Origin: Lycocorax pyrrhopterus obiensis
Lineage: Eukaryota; Chordata; Aves; Passeriformes; Paradisaeidae
Length of the DNA: 64,000 nucleotides
Direction: 5' to 3'
Assembly: GCA_014706295.1 (NCBI GenBank)
Contig: JACSVZ010000004.1
Coordinates: forward strand, 6,931,465-6,995,464
How positions within the stretch are numbered: the first letter of the stretch is position 1; the number at the start of each line of letters is the position of its first letter. The translations under genes and the position numbers were made by a program. This document shows, one piece after another, positions 1 to 13,080 of this stretch. The notes beneath the pieces were generated by a model. That model worked only from the letters and a program-made list of their open reading frames with translations, did no database searches and was not told where the DNA came from.

Positions 1-1647
1 GTCTGGATCTAGTCCCTTCATAAACCAGGGTAGAAAGGGCAGGGAGGAGAGGGAAAGGTTTATACCCTGGGTCCAGCCCAAAACAGCCTTGGGATGCAGC
101 TGAGTGTGTCCTTGGCCTCAGGGGCTAAAAGTGTTGGTTAAATCAGGAGCTTTCAGGATCTGCAGCACAGACCACACCTCCACCAGAATTTTTATTTCCC
201 CTACGTCTCTAAACAATTGAATGGCACATCCACCCCAACTGCTCTCAAACAAAAAATAAAAAATTTCTTCCTGGTACACAGAGCTAGATTACTTTTTATA
301 TTTTTGTAGTTGTCAATGACTGGTCTGAACTGCTCCGCAATGGTTTAAATTCCAGTAACAGGTTTCATATGGTCGCTATAACATCTCAGTGTATTAATTA
401 GTTTTCAAGACCCCCAAGCAATAAAAATGTAGCCATTCAAGGTCACAGTTTGACTTATTTACAATTGATGTATAACTTGGCAAACTCTGCATTCAGCTAC
501 TTCTTACAATAGAAAATATATTGTCATTCAGGTTAACAAAAGACTCTTTTCTTTGCCACCTCACTACAATGGCCCTGCAAATGAACATCGCCTGAATAAA
601 ATCCTAACCACATTTTCACTCTCATTAACCACAGTAGGGTATCACACAATTTGCCTGGCTCCTACTTAGACCACTGTGCACCATTTTACTAGCAGCAGTT
701 TGATGGGTTTTATGGCAGGTGATATATGGAGTGGGAGTTTCGGGAGTCGTAAACAGAAGCCACAGTGTATCACAATGTGGTTTAGGGATATAATGACTGT
801 GTTGTAAAGCAAAGGATGACAATACTGCACTAGGCTTGAGGTAGTGAACCAATAGACCAAACAGCTCAACATAATTCAAGCTACAAACAGAGCATCCTAG
901 GTGTGTGCTGGCCTTCCTATATCTTTCATTAATTACCCCTGATGAATTTGAATAAGAACTACTAGAACTGAAATAAATCTGCAGCCAAGAGAAAAATTAT
1001 AGAGTTTCTCCTTGTATTTCTTGGAAGAAGTTGCTCTCCCCCAGTGCATATGCAGACCCCGTATTACCAGTTCTTAACCAGCCTTTTGTATCTCCAGCTA
1101 GACAGTCCCCTTGGCCGCTGGGGCTGCCACTGCTCATTAACACACCAGAACAAATACTGGCTTGGGACCTTCTGCTCACGTGCAGGGGGGCAGGTGCTGC
1201 TCTCAGCTATGTCTGCAAAACCTGGGCTGGACACCACCTCCCACCACCTCCCCCCACAAATATTTTGTTCATTTTCATTCCTGCTTTCAAGTCAGACAAT
1301 GCTCTTTTTTTTTTCCCTTGGGGCACTACAGCCTTCTTCCAGCCCTACAGATACTCTTCACTTCCACGTGGGTTGGGTGATTTTTGAGGGTGAACCATTT
1401 GCCACTAGTTTGATCCCACTGTGAGGTATTTAGATTGGGATTTCTGCAGCGATGCTGTAGTGGTCAATCCCTGCGATTCTCACAAAGGTGGGGTGCTGGG
1501 GTTTTTTTTGTTATTGATATTGGCTAATTATGGCACAGAATAAGAAAATTGGCTGCCTGGTTCCCAAGGCTGTGTCATTAGCCACATTGTGATAGATTGG
1601 TGTCAGTGACAGAGCTCTCTCCCAGCATTCTAAACCTGTTCAGCCGC
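1..1647. other. Unique noncoding sequence, no gene recognised
   Basis: I see no recognisable exon, RNA gene or mobile element here. Overlapping open frames of 118 and 126 codons at 1031-1424 on the plus strand lie in different phases over the same bases, are not similar to any family I know and have no splice context, so I treat them as chance frames. A short T run lies near 1304-1315. Confidence 0.6.
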
Positions 1648-1810
1648 ATTTAAGCTAAATAATAATAATACTTAGCACATATAGCGCTTTGCATATTCAA
1701 AGCGCTGTACAAACATCAATTAATTAATCCTCATAACATCCCTGTGAGGTAGGTAAGTATTATCTCAGTTTTACAGATGGCGAAACAGACACAGAGAGGT
1801 TAAGTAAAAT
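1648..1810 (-). mobile_element. MIR/L3-type ancient retroposon fragment
   Basis: The plus strand reads as the antisense of a MIR/CORE-SINE or L3 LINE tail. It carries an AGCGCTTT-type block, then 'TTAATCCTCAT', 'CCCTGTGAGGTAGGTA', 'GTTTTACAGATGG' and 'CAGAGAGGTTAAGT' in the usual order. The tRNA-like head is missing. The element is therefore truncated and lies on the minus strand. These families are old and shared across amniotes, so this copy is probably ancestral to the lineage. I cannot tell MIR from L3 by eye because their 3' parts are alike. The left part contains a perfect 9-bp inverted repeat (1683-1691 with 1698-1706). Confidence 0.75.
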
Positions 1811-2734
1811 GAAAAATTAAGGTGGAGGTGTGCTGGTTAATTTGGAATTGCACTTTGTGCTGTTTGAAAAATTAGAAGGTGCTGTACCAGATCTCCATTA
1901 TTCTGCCAGAGAAAGCAACATTTTGATGTGCTGACTCCCCTGGTAGGAGCCATCGCCTCAGTCAAGCACCTTGAAGCTGAACCTTCATGTTTTCTGGCTG
2001 GGGAGCACACATACAAAAAAATCCCCCTAAATTTACCCCTCTCTTACAGTAAAACAGAGGTAGATGTATCTCCTGCTTCCAAGCACCATCCAAACCTTTC
2101 AGAGAAAATTTAGAGATGAAGAGCTTATTTTGGTAAAACTACAAAGAAGGAGCTAAGGAATGACCAGCTTAGAGGCCCAGTAATGACAATAAAAGCTCCA
2201 GCTAATTGTCCTTTCCCCTGTATTGTCCAGCCACAAACCAGCATCAGGGAGGAGGAGACCTCTTCACATCACACAGAAAGTCTCCAACCCAAATAACCCC
2301 AGCCTTACCTCTGAAAAGAAAAAAATACCAAGTTCAAGAGACACATCAGCTCAAGGGAATCACCCAGAATCGTTAAAGAAATAACTGGGAGTTTACATTT
2401 GTTTTCCTGTAGCTTAAGTGCTTTTGGTATTCAAAGGAAGAACCATCAGTGAGAGCCAAGTCCAACATTTTACTACCCAAACCCAAACCTGCGTACTACT
2501 GCCTGCTGCTGTGTACCTGCCCTGCTATCCTACACTTGTAATTTCAATAAAGACCTCTCCCCATCCATTTGACATCCAACACTCCCTCAACGCGCGGATT
2601 CTGTGTGGAGTAGGAAAAGCATAAGACTGACGTTAAGTGGATTTGGGGGCAGGGGGAGATAGAGCAGGTGTTTGCTCCATCTACCCCGTGCATTAACCTA
2701 CAGGAGCAGCAAAGAGGGAACAATCGCCGGGATG
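1811..2734. other. Unique noncoding sequence
   Basis: No gene, RNA or repeat is recognised. The short open frames at 1928-2113 and 2418-2624 lack any family resemblance. Confidence 0.55.
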
Positions 2735-3365
2735 GCAGCTGCGCAGAAAAGAAACCAGAGGACTGGGGGCTGTGGATCACAAGCTGAACATTCGGCAACA
2801 ATGGCGGGCAGCTGAGAAAAAGGCAAATGCCACACTGCGATGTTTAAACAGAAGTAGAGTCTGCAAGACTCATAAAGCAAAGCTTGCACTTTGCTGAGTG
2901 CCAGGGAGGCCTCACCCGTGGCATTGTGTTCTCCTGCAGGCACCGCGCTTCTCCAAAGGCATGGCCCAATTGGAGAGAGTTCAGAGGAACGGGGGGAGAA
3001 CAATCAGAGGTCTAAAAACCATGACTTGTGAGGAAAGATTGAACACAGTGGGGTTGTTTGCTCTAAAGAGAAGACTGAGGGGAGACATGATAACACAGTC
3101 TTCCAGTGTATAAAAGGCTGCAGCAAAGAGGAAGGGAACAATCTGTTTTCCATGGCCAAAAGGACAAGAAAAAGCTGCCAGCTAAGAAGGCTTGAGCCAA
3201 ATATTAGGAAAAGTCTTTCCAACAGCAAGAACAGTGAAGCTCTGGAAGAGACTGGCAAGAGCCATGTGGAGTCTTCTTGGTAGAGGTGCAGGAGATGTTG
3301 CCTTAGCATAGAGGGATATGCACAATGACCTTCCTCAAATCCCATCCACCTTGATGTTCTGTGTC
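2735..3365 (+). mobile_element. CR1 LINE, 3' end of ORF2 plus 3' UTR
   Basis: This is a degraded Chicken Repeat 1-type non-LTR retrotransposon in plus orientation, truncated at its 5' end as is usual for CR1. In order it shows the block around 'GATCACAAGCTGAACAT' near 2775; the stretch for clustered 'AA/K-AN' codons near 2810-2835; 'TTGGAGAGAGTTCAGAGGA' near 2970; 'GAGGAAAGATTGAACACAG' near 3030; 'AGACTGAGGGGAGACATGAT' near 3070; 'ATATTAGGAAAAGTCTTTCC' near 3200; and the terminal 'GACCTTCCTCAAATCCCATCC' region near 3327. Frameshifts and stops break the reading frame, so the short open frames here (2898-3113, 3318-3548) are remnants and not genes. Divergence looks high. The CR1 assignment is firm, the subfamily is unknown. 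Confidence 0.9.
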
Positions 3366-6300
3366 AGAAAGAAGAGGTGCTTAAAGAGAGCCACTTCTGC
3401 TGCCATGGTGACCAGTGAGCCTGGTCTGGCTCAGCCAGACTCTGTTCAGCCAGGCCATGACCACTTTAGTTATTATTTGAGCAAGCTGGGAAGAGCTATG
3501 CTGATGTTTCAGCTAGAGAATATCATTGGTCGTGTGACACTCCCATAACTAACTGTGTATCTTTCCTCCTAACCTTGTATTCTTGTGATCACTCAGTGCC
3601 AGAGTTGGGGGATTTTAGTAGCCAGCATGGCCTCAGGCAGGTTCAACTTGCAGCCAGTAGGGTGGCTGTCAGGGGGCCCTGAAGGATGGTAAGTGAGGTT
3701 ACAGATGGCCTTTCCCACCTAAGCAGCTCCAGAAACCTGCAGCCAGTCAGTAGAGCATATCACATGGATAAAAATGTATAAAAATATTTGCTCTTTTCAA
3801 TATCTTCCTCCTCCCTCAGCTTCCCTCAGTAGTTCCTTTGGTTACATGTTTCCTTCCCCCTGTTGGCTTCTTTTCACAATCCCTTTTAAACAAAATGTAT
3901 GTCCAGTGCACTTGGAGCCACAGTTGCAAACATGGAATCTTTAACTGGGAACAAAACAAGAGAAAGGAATCTGCCAACGCTGGCACATGTGAGATGCTTT
4001 ATCTGCCTTATATTTAATATGCTGCTCTGAACATCCCCTCTGACACAAAAAGGCGATTTGTCTGAAATTATTTGGAGGTTGCTATCTTTTGGTGCCTGCA
4101 GAGACCGCTGGCTTTTGGAAGTAGAAGCCTGATCCTAAGAGAACCAAAAATGTAAAGGAACTCCCCTCTCTGCTGGCTGCGATCTCTTGCAGGACAACCA
4201 CAACACTGGAAAACTTCTAAGATCATCCCAGTTGAAGAGCTATCATTAAAACTATGACTCACTTAAAAATGTGAAGGCAGGTTTCTTCTACAGTTTTCAG
4301 TGCTTACAATGAAAAAAAAAAAGCAATGCAAACACTAAGCTCTGTTTCTGCACAAATGTTTTATGGTTCTGAGTAAAACAACCCATTCCATGCACAATCT
4401 GAAAGAAACATTTGGCAGCTTCTCCTAAAGTTCTTCCTTTTTCAGTGTTATTTTGGACACGTTGCACCTCTCGTCCCCTTTGAACAGCCCTGTTGGCTCT
4501 TGCATGTGATATAAGGTTCTCCCTTCTTTTCAGATGCCTGTAATTTTAGAAGATTGTAATTGTTCCAGATAAGATGTCCTTTACCCTGGTTTGAACAAAA
4601 GGCCAGTTGTTGGAGTCTTCCAATAAGAACGGGGATTCTGCTCCTGAAAACCTGTCTCGCAGTATCCTACACAGCACCTTCAAATCCTGCTCCTCAGAAA
4701 AAGAGGCCCTCACATGTGATGCCCACATCTTGGGAGATGGGAGGCAAGGTTTTCTTCAGGTGATTTTACCCACAGGAAAGCTGAGATAGTCCAGGAGATG
4801 GGAGTAGTACAAGGGTGCCCTTCTCTCCTGTCTCCTGCAGAAATGCTACACAGCCTGCCCTCTGATTTAAATGAACAAAAACATGAACAGGAGTTAATTA
4901 ATTTGCTGCAATATTGATATGACAAAATGAAAGCAGCATGTGAACGACAAAAGGAAACTCACTGTCATTCACCAGCTAAACAAGGGACTGAGTAGTTAAT
5001 AAAGGCTTATACAGTAAACCCTTGTATTTCCCTGATGTTAGACAACCTGCATAAAAGACAAAGACAGCACTCGATGGTGATATTTCCAACAAACCAATTT
5101 AGGGGTGATAAAAAACAGCAATAAAACTCCTATGAAGCAAAAATTAATGCAAGAGTCAAAAAACCCCACAAACCTCTGAGAGTAACTACAGACAGATACC
5201 AGGTACACACACAATATGCCACAGCCTGCAGGTAAAGACCATATCTTTGAAGCTTTTAGTTCAAACGACCTGAGTTCAGGTAAGCAGCAAAAAATTGAAA
5301 CCAAACCTTGGCTACTCTGCTTTGTCTCTATCTAACATTAATCTGGTCAACCCAGAGATTCTTTCACTTCATATTGTTAATTTTATTTCTTGCATGTGTA
5401 GTGTTCCAATCCCGTGGCTGGATCTTGACACAGCCATCACAAAAACTAGAATTATTTCATAATAGCACCAGGGAAACACAGTTCTTGCTAAATTAACTCA
5501 CACCCATGAAATGTAACAAACACCTTTTAACAGAAGAAATGCTGTAATTCTGACTGAATTCATTACAAGGGAAAAAAAAACCCCAACAAACTCTGAAGTG
5601 AAATAAAGGGTTGGCACAGTTTTGCCCCACCTCATTTCTGTGACAGGGCAGAGAAACAGCCTCTCCATAGGATTTGTTTCTTGGCTGACAGGAGCTAAAA
5701 CAGACCCAGTATTTATGGTCACAGGCAGTGGTCTAACCAGGACACTGGAGGAAGCAGCTGAAATCTGCTGGTGACCTGACCTTGCCCCTGGGAGGAGCGG
5801 CTTTACCTGCCTTAGGCTGACCAAGGATTTTGGGCCACAATTGGCTTTTTTCTGCTCATACAGAAATGAGAGAGTAAACGAAAAGGGACAGATAGAGGTG
5901 ATAGAGCTTTTCAGGGCTCCAAGCCAAATGTAAACTTCTCTACAAACATATAAACCAGCAGAGCAGTTTACACCCACGTGAAAATGATGCGCTTTACTGA
6001 GCACTTCAAAAAAAAGTGGGATGTAATATTGCAGCTGTTTTCAGACCTAGCAGGTATGTTTAGCTTGAAACACAAATTCCCACTCATCACACACATCAAG
6101 GCTGAAGCAAAGAAGAATTCTCTTTATCCTGTAGCTTGTGGTGGCCTGTGCTAGACAGGAGCACAGACAAGAGGCCAGTTATGGTTTCTCCAAGCTCTGC
6201 AAATGAGGGACACTTGGGAGCACCGAGTTCAGAAGTTCTTGCGGTGCTGGAGAGATCAAATGCATCTCATCAGAAACCGGCCTCTCCTTCCCCAGGCAGC

Positions 6301-8350
6301 TTGGTCATATTCCCATTAAGGCACTTATTTTGCATTGTTTCTTCAGCTCCCATATCATATCCTGCTTGTTTTAATTTCTTTCTGCAGACATTTTTACAGC
6401 ACCTTATGCAACCACTTCCTGCAAGAAGAGCCTTTGCCTTTCTTCACGTAAGGGAAATTGCCTGGGATTCCACAATTGGTTATCACCAATAAACATGGTT
6501 GTGAAGGAGAGAAGCCTGCAAGGCACTCTCAAGCCAGTCGCAGGGTCCAGGCAATGCCCAGAGCCAAGCACTCAGCCCTGCACAGCGCTGAGCCCTGATT
6601 CAGCACCTCCTGAGAACAGGGGCAAAATTGCCATCAGCTTGGGCAGGGGTGAAATCTCAGCCATCCAAAATGCACTGGCTCATTCATAAAGTGCTCTGAT
6701 AACGACCATTAAGAAAGGGAGAGCAATATTTTGAATCTAATATAAAACCACAAATGGACTGTTCCATCAGGACTCTCATGCAGCACTAGGTACAAAGAGA
6801 TGCCCGGTTCCTCACACACAGTGATAGGGATCCATGGATATTGTCACACTCCTCTTGCCATTTGAGGACCTGCTCTTTACATTTGGCACCCATCTATTGT
6901 TAACATTGATCATGGTTTCACGTACACTCCATATGAGGAAATCTCCTTCATGGAAAGCATTCTTTGCTATAGCACCCCCTCAAAAAAATGGAAGAATCCT
7001 GGGTAGCTATGTGTTGTATCCAGTTCTAAAATTCACTCTGAACAGAAAGATGATGCCTTTGCCACTTTTTGACACGGACCTGAACTTGGTATTCTGAACA
7101 GGACTATGCAGAATTGAATTACATTTCATCTCCTTCTGCAATCCATCTTTTCCATTTCTGTTCATTTGCTGTAGCTGCAGAAGTATTGAGTGCTGCAAGA
7201 TATACTTAGTTTTCCAAACCATGCAAGTCATTATGAATGGCCTTGTGTCCAGGTAAAGGTTAAGGAGGTCCTTTGTTGTTCTAGTTTAACTTGTCCCTGA
7301 CACTGCAGCCTAATCATTCCACATAATAACAGTCCTGATACACAGGCCTGAGTCAAAGTCACAAGTCAATAAATCCATTCCTTCCTCCCTTTCAGGCAAA
7401 GTGTTGAATAGCACTGAGTGTGCAGTGTCACAAAACCCTGCAGTCTATCACATCAAGGTCGTCTGGTATACAGTGTGAAAAACTTTCTTTCTTTAAGTGC
7501 CTCACACATTCAGGAGGAGACGATGTGTTGTACGGACTAACGAGTACGCTCTGGATCGTTTGGAGGAGATTAAAATAGGGGCCTGACATCAGAATAGTTT
7601 TAGTTACACTTGCTTAATCTTCTGGCTGTTGTTGCTCTGAATTTGTAGTGCCTGGGGGAGGCTGAGCCACTCACAAGGAGCCCAGCCCATCTCCCTTCTC
7701 TATTCAGACTCCTTGGATGTGCAAAGACAAGTCATAGCTGAAGGCTGGCAGATTTTATTTGCTGAGGTTCACTGTGCATTTGAGGTCTATTCTAATGGTC
7801 TAATTCTGGTAATGTGAATTGTTTGCCCCTGAGAAAAGCGACACAGCACCACGTACTGAATCATCTCTTCACCTTTAGTTAAGAAAGCCAACCCCCAAAA
7901 CCAAAACAACCTCCCAAACCCTTAGGTGGTGGGTCTCTGGAAGAACACAAGCCTGAGTTACAGTTTGTTTACTTTGTTAAGGGACTTATAGCTCTTTCAG
8001 GTTCATAAATTCTTGTGGTAGACTAGGAGAGTGAGTGCAAATTAACTTGAATAATAGGACTATGTGCACTTTCCAATTGTCTAATGCATTTCCCAAAGAA
8101 AAACCAGTCAGGCTTTTCAGCTACCTTTTTTTCTTCTTGTTCCTTAATTAGTGGGTGCACTTGGTGTATAACAAGCGTGGGCTTTTTAGAAATACCTAGA
8201 TGAAGGTGCTGTGCATGTTTCTCCACGCCTCTCTGCCTTCTACCTTGCTTCCATTCTTCAACGACCCATTTCCTGTTCCAGAGACTTGTGCTATTCTTTT
8301 CCATATTGTGCACAGGTTTTATGATATTGCCAAATGTCCACTAAGGATGT
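3366..8350. other. Unique noncoding sequence, no gene recognised
   Basis: About 5 kb without a supported gene or repeat. The largest open frame is 168 codons at 5498-6004 on the minus strand. It has no recognisable domain, mixed low-complexity composition and no splice context, so I do not call it a gene. Small A runs occur at about 4312-4322 and 5571-5580. Confidence 0.55.
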
Positions 8351-8460
8351 TAGAAAGAAATTATTAAACCCATTTTTACATTTGCTCAAAGGAAGACTCT
8401 GAACCCTGGGCTCCAGCAGTGAAAGGCTAATGCACTAACTCACAGCTCCGTCCCGCTCCC
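8350..8460 (-). mobile_element. Possible MIR-like tRNA-SINE fragment
   Basis: Read on the minus strand, the segment resembles a tRNA-derived SINE head followed by a MIR-like core. There is an A-box-like 'TGAGTTAGTGCATTAGCC', a B-box-like 'GGGTTCAGAGTC' after 'CTGGAGCCCA', then 'AAAAATGGGTTTAATAATT', which matches the 'TAAAATGGGGATAATAAT' part of MIR-type SINEs. The spacing is shorter than in intact copies, so a deletion is implied. Resemblance is visible but weak; an independent chance match cannot be excluded. Confidence 0.45.
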
Positions 8461-9205
8461 CTTTCATCTGTCATTTCAACCTGTTTGCAGTGTCAGGGAA
8501 AACTGAGGATACCGCATCCCAGCGGATTCAGGGAAGCAAAGGGCTACTAGAAGTCATAGATACCAGGCTTTCTGAACAAAAAACAACGGCTTCCACAGCA
8601 TTTCCAGGAGCTGATGTGGCACTGCCCAGGGAAAACCCACTGTCCTCTGAAGCGGTAGCTCTGCTGCAGTTGTGCTGTTCAGAAAAAGTCATACCAGGCT
8701 CCATCCATGATAATCGAGATGCTTGAAGCCCAATTAATTCCCACCCAGGACCCTGGCATATGTTCACCTGTTTTGGTTATTTATCCAAGGAGCAGGGGAG
8801 CAGGAAGGTGCTGTGAGCTCCCATCAGGACCCTTGCCATTGTAGTTTGAGTTGGGATTTACAAGGAATGCTGCAAAATGCACTTGCCCTGCCCTGGAATC
8901 CAGAAACGATCTGTGCAAGTAAAATTTTCAGAACAATGGCAAAAAATGGAGAATAAAAAGTGTGGAATTATAATCTACTAAATGCAATCACCATTTTTGT
9001 AAAGTCTCCAGCCTTTGAACTAAGTTGTAATTGTCCTCAGCTCACATGTAACTTGTAGTCTGTGGCTCTGAAGGCAAAGATCAAGAGTTTATATCCGTAC
9101 TTATTACAATCAGTCATAATTATCCCAAAGAAAGCAAAGTAAATCCTTTCCAACAAACACTAGAGCTGAGCTCTCACGTTATTGAATTATTATGGATCTT
9201 GTATA
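8461..9205. other. Unique noncoding sequence
   Basis: No gene or repeat recognised. The two overlapping open frames on opposite strands near 8490-8767 have no family resemblance. Confidence 0.55.
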
Positions 9206-9211
9206 TTATAC

Positions 9212-9251
9212 CTGAGAGAATGCGAGTGGAACGCACTCGACTGTCTCTCAG
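9212..9251. other. 40-nt inverted repeat (hairpin)
   Basis: The outer arms CTGAGAGA (9212-9219) and TCTCTCAG (9244-9251) are perfect reverse complements. The inner arms CGAGTG (9223-9228) and CACTCG (9234-9239) are also perfect, around a 5-nt loop. The two stems are separated by a small internal loop (ATG preceded by A on one side, ACTG on the other). The stem is too short for a standard microRNA precursor, and I know no named RNA that it matches. Confidence 0.7.
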
Positions 9252-9254
9252 AGG

Positions 9255-12200
9255 ATGAGGCTCAATAGAGCAACAAAATATTGGAGACATTACAGAGTTA
9301 CCATCCTGCCTCAGAAAGGAAACAGTATAAATGGAGCCAGTGTGGTGCCTGCGAGGCCATTTGTCATGCTCCTGTAACTGGTGTGGTATATACCCATTAT
9401 ATATTGCATCCTGTTGGATATGACACTTCTTGCAGTTGCAGAACTCTCAGGATTCAAGCCTCACTTTTTGATTTACAGCGGCCTATCTTCATTTTCACGG
9501 ATTCCTCTGCCGTGGTTGGGTGACCGCTCGGGCTGCATGCTTTATAACGGGGAGAACATTTGAAATGCATTTCCTGAAGAGCTTTGAAGCCTCCTACTCT
9601 GCATGCAGATTGCAAATGAGGTACTGCAGGTAGACTGCGAGTTCAGTCGGAGGGAAACGGAGTGGCAAACTAAACGAGGTGTCAGCGTGCCCCCCACTCC
9701 TGCTGCCCCAGCGCGGATACTCATCTGTGCACACATTTAATCATGGGCTTTGTTGCTGGCTTTTGGGAAGGTAACATGCTGAAGATCAAAAAGCAAATAT
9801 TAAGACCACCTATTTTAATGGCTCTGGGGAGAACATCTGGAGAGAGAAGTTTTATGAGTCTGTTGGCTCATGTCCTTTTGAAATGTTTTCAGTGCTAAAT
9901 GATGTACTTGTCTCACATTTTACTTCCACTGAGACAAGCTGCTCGGTGGCATACTGGGATGCCATGCCACAAATATACTCGTTCTGCTGTCACCCAAATA
10001 TCACTTCCCAAAAGTGCCTACAACTGACTTCAGAAAATTCATGGAGTTAACTTCTAGAGTGGGAAAGTTTTGCCAACGTTATCTCCTGCTGCTGCTTCTT
10101 TCTGTTGCTATCACACCATGCTTCCCCGTTACTATTAATGCTTCCATGTCCTGATCAGCCTCCAGCTTGAGCAACCTCATTCTGCCCAAATCATTCACTG
10201 CCACGTAGTCTGGAGACAACATCCTTATTTCTAGCTCTTCTTTCTGTGTCTTCGAAGCTTTGGGGGGGAAGGATTTCACAGAGGTACAACTAGCAAGGAG
10301 TTTTTTGCTATGGGAGTCTGGGTGATGTAAAGATAAATTCCTATGGACAGACCATCATCATTCCCAGCCCTTATATCCACAGACAGTGGGATGATGATTA
10401 CTCCTGGAAGTGCCTGATACCTTTGTCAAATACCAGGATGCTGCTCTAGTACCTCCTGAATGAGTTCCCTATTGTCCTTCCAGGAGGACCTCATGGTTGC
10501 ACTGCTCATTCACAGAATTAAGGCTCAGACACAGGGAGTTCACAGCTTGTCAGTTCAGCCATCAGCATGCAAAAGCACTCCCACCTTCCCACCCAATGGA
10601 AGCATGTGACCAGCAGCAGCGCCAGCACCAAGGACACCGGCACTCTATCTTGTTTCAGAGCAGTCATGAAACTCGAAAGCAAATCCCCCAGTTTTCCTCA
10701 CTGGCACAAGGTGGTTTTGGGATGCGTCACCTTAACCAGTTTCCTATCAGAGAAACAGAACTAGAAGTTCTGCCTCAGGTGCACACCAAATTGTTCTAAC
10801 TGCTAGTGCTTGGTGAGAACATTTTGATAACTTTAGTCTGAAGTCAATCCTGAGCAGCACACACACACAGATGTAGCAGAGCCACCTGTTGCAATCCAAC
10901 TTGTACCTGGTATTTCTTAAAAAGACACCATCCCTAGAGATTTTCTGTAATAATTTCTCTCCACTGAGTAGACAAAGGAGACCAGGGTGTCAAGGCTCCA
11001 AACCCAGGAGACTTGGTTACATCTCTCGAATTCGGCGAGATCTTGGCACCACTGAAGCCGAAAGGAGCCTCGTGGACTGCAGTAGGAGCAGGTTGTAGGC
11101 AGCCTGTGCAGCAACCAATGACTGTTGTCCCAAAAAGGAACTCCAGAGCTGGCTCCTCTACGTGGCAGCACAGAATTCAAACCTCAGGGTCATCAGGGCG
11201 ACTCTGAGTTTACCTTTTAAAAAGAAACCCTCTAAGTATTTCCTTCAGCAGAATATTTAATCACGAGTGTAAGTTTGTCAAATGCCATCTCTGACCTCCA
11301 AGCTTTTATTGATTACCTGCGAGTCCATTGTGTTGCATTACGCTCACTCAGGCTGCAGGGCAGCGAAGTCAAGAATAAGCTAAAAAGTCCGATTTTAAAA
11401 ATAGATAAGAAATAGTCTCATTCCCAAGCTAACAAATGGTGCGAGAATTAGCCTTGCAATAGAGGGACAAGAAACACTGAGTTATACTCTACAAGGTGCT
11501 AGAAAATTTCACCAGAAGAATCTTTGAAATTCTGAAACTCCACACAAAACTGAGGGAGACACCAGCCCCTCCCAAAGGAGTAAACCTTATCTGTAGAGAC
11601 TAGTGGGTATTACTGCAATTGCACGTCAACTAATGTGTCCCAAAGTAAAAAATAATAGCAAGGAGATTCAGACAATATGATTCTGCTACCAGAACCTAAA
11701 TCCTCCCTCTCCCTAATCAGCTGTAACCCACTGAAGAGAAGGGGAAATGGGAGTTGCAATATGGAAATCCTTTCTTGAATTCTTTCACCAAAGAGAGGAG
11801 GTTATTTAGTCCTTGTCCCAAACACACCTTCTTTGTGCACAAATCCCTGGACGCTACTGAAAGCCCCGGTGGTACAGTGATACACTGGGAAAAAAAAGTA
11901 AAACTCAACTGTCCAGTGGCAAAAAGTAAAAGAAAAATTGTATTTTTCAAATTGAATGTGCATGAATTCATTCTGCCTGTTTTTTGCTCTCTGGGTCCCA
12001 AGGATTTCCAGGAGATGGAGTCACCTGGAAAGACTCCCCACACTAATACCCAGAGGAGTTTTTCCTTCCTCCACAGCTGGTCACACTACAACACATTTGC
12101 ACACGCTGGTGAAAGCAGGAAGGCAGTAGAGATAGGGGGAAAAATCAGCTGGGGCTTCACACGGCAGAAAACAGCATTTTTGTAGTGGGTGAGGGGAACA

Positions 12201-13060
12201 GAGACTGGAGCTGAGAAGTTGGCAAGCACTACCTGTGAGGATCCTAAAGGTGAGGAAGGGAAGCCTGAACTCCCAATTTCCCTGCCCTCCCTTTGAATGG
12301 AGAGCCTACCTTTATTTATTTTGGCTGAAAGCTGTGCTGACAGACATCAAACAAGTGAAGACTAAACACTCATTCTCTAAGAGCTGCCTCTTCAGCTGGA
12401 GTTACAAGAAGAATTTGAGACTTTTTATCTAAATCCTGGTGAAAAGATGCATGGTACCAACTCTTCTTTGTCAGGTTCTAAGAGTTACCTCCCCATGGGA
12501 CAGGGGAACACCAGGAACATCCCTGTGTGCCCGGCAAAGCCTCATGGATTAGGATTGGATACTTTCAGTAGCAGGACTAACAAAAGAAAAGCTGGTGGGA
12601 GCCCAAGTCCAGCTTGTGTTTTCTTGCTTGTGGCAGACCTGTAGCAGCCAGCACACGTGTGTGGGGTGATTTGGGAGGAGAGCTGAGCTAAATGCCCCTG
12701 AAACAGGAGTTGTTGCACAAGTGAGACCAAGGCTTTGCTCTCCTGGTTATTAGCCAAACACAGGAATAAGGAGAGAAAGCAAGGATAGCTCTGCTTTACG
12801 GGAAAAGGAGCTGTGGCACAGGCTGCAGTAAAAGAACCTCTCAAGGTCACAGCACAGTCCTGTGCCAAAAGCAGAAAAGAAGCCACGGGCCTGGTACACG
12901 ACCACAGCACAGCCCCAGGCTGAGGCAGCTGCACCACAGCTCCCAGCAAACCATGCTCTGACTCTGCTTCCCTCGTCTTCCTCCCAGCCCCACATTTTAA
13001 ACTTTTTAAACCCAACACTCTGATTTAGCAAAAGCCTGGACACATTTTTTCCCCTCTTTT
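9255..13060. other. Unique noncoding sequence, no gene recognised
   Basis: About 3.8 kb with no supported gene. Open frames of up to 158 codons (12542-13018, minus) overlap others in different phases and have no recognisable domain. A short CA run lies at about 10859-10870, and a CACACGTGTG palindrome with an E-box core is at 12652-12661. Confidence 0.55.
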
Positions 13061-13063
13061 ATT

Positions 13064-13080
13064 AAAAAAAAAAAAAAAAA
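13064..13080. repeat. Poly(A) run, 17 nt
   Basis: Uninterrupted A tract directly after a T-rich stretch. No retroposon body is recognisable to its left, so it is scored only as a simple repeat. Confidence 0.85.

Noticed and set aside
5498..6004. 168-codon open frame (minus) as a gene
   Set aside because: No family resemblance and no supporting context; length is within chance for a 64-kb window.
8395..8455. tRNA gene on the minus strand
   Set aside because: A- and B-box-like words are degenerate, and acceptor and anticodon stems do not form; a SINE fragment explains it better.
9212..9251. Hairpin as a microRNA precursor
   Set aside because: The stem is too short for a standard precursor and the sequence matches no microRNA I know.
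12542..13018. 158-codon open frame (minus), cysteine- and leucine-rich
   Set aside because: Signal-peptide-like appearance is only leucine richness; no family match and no splice context.
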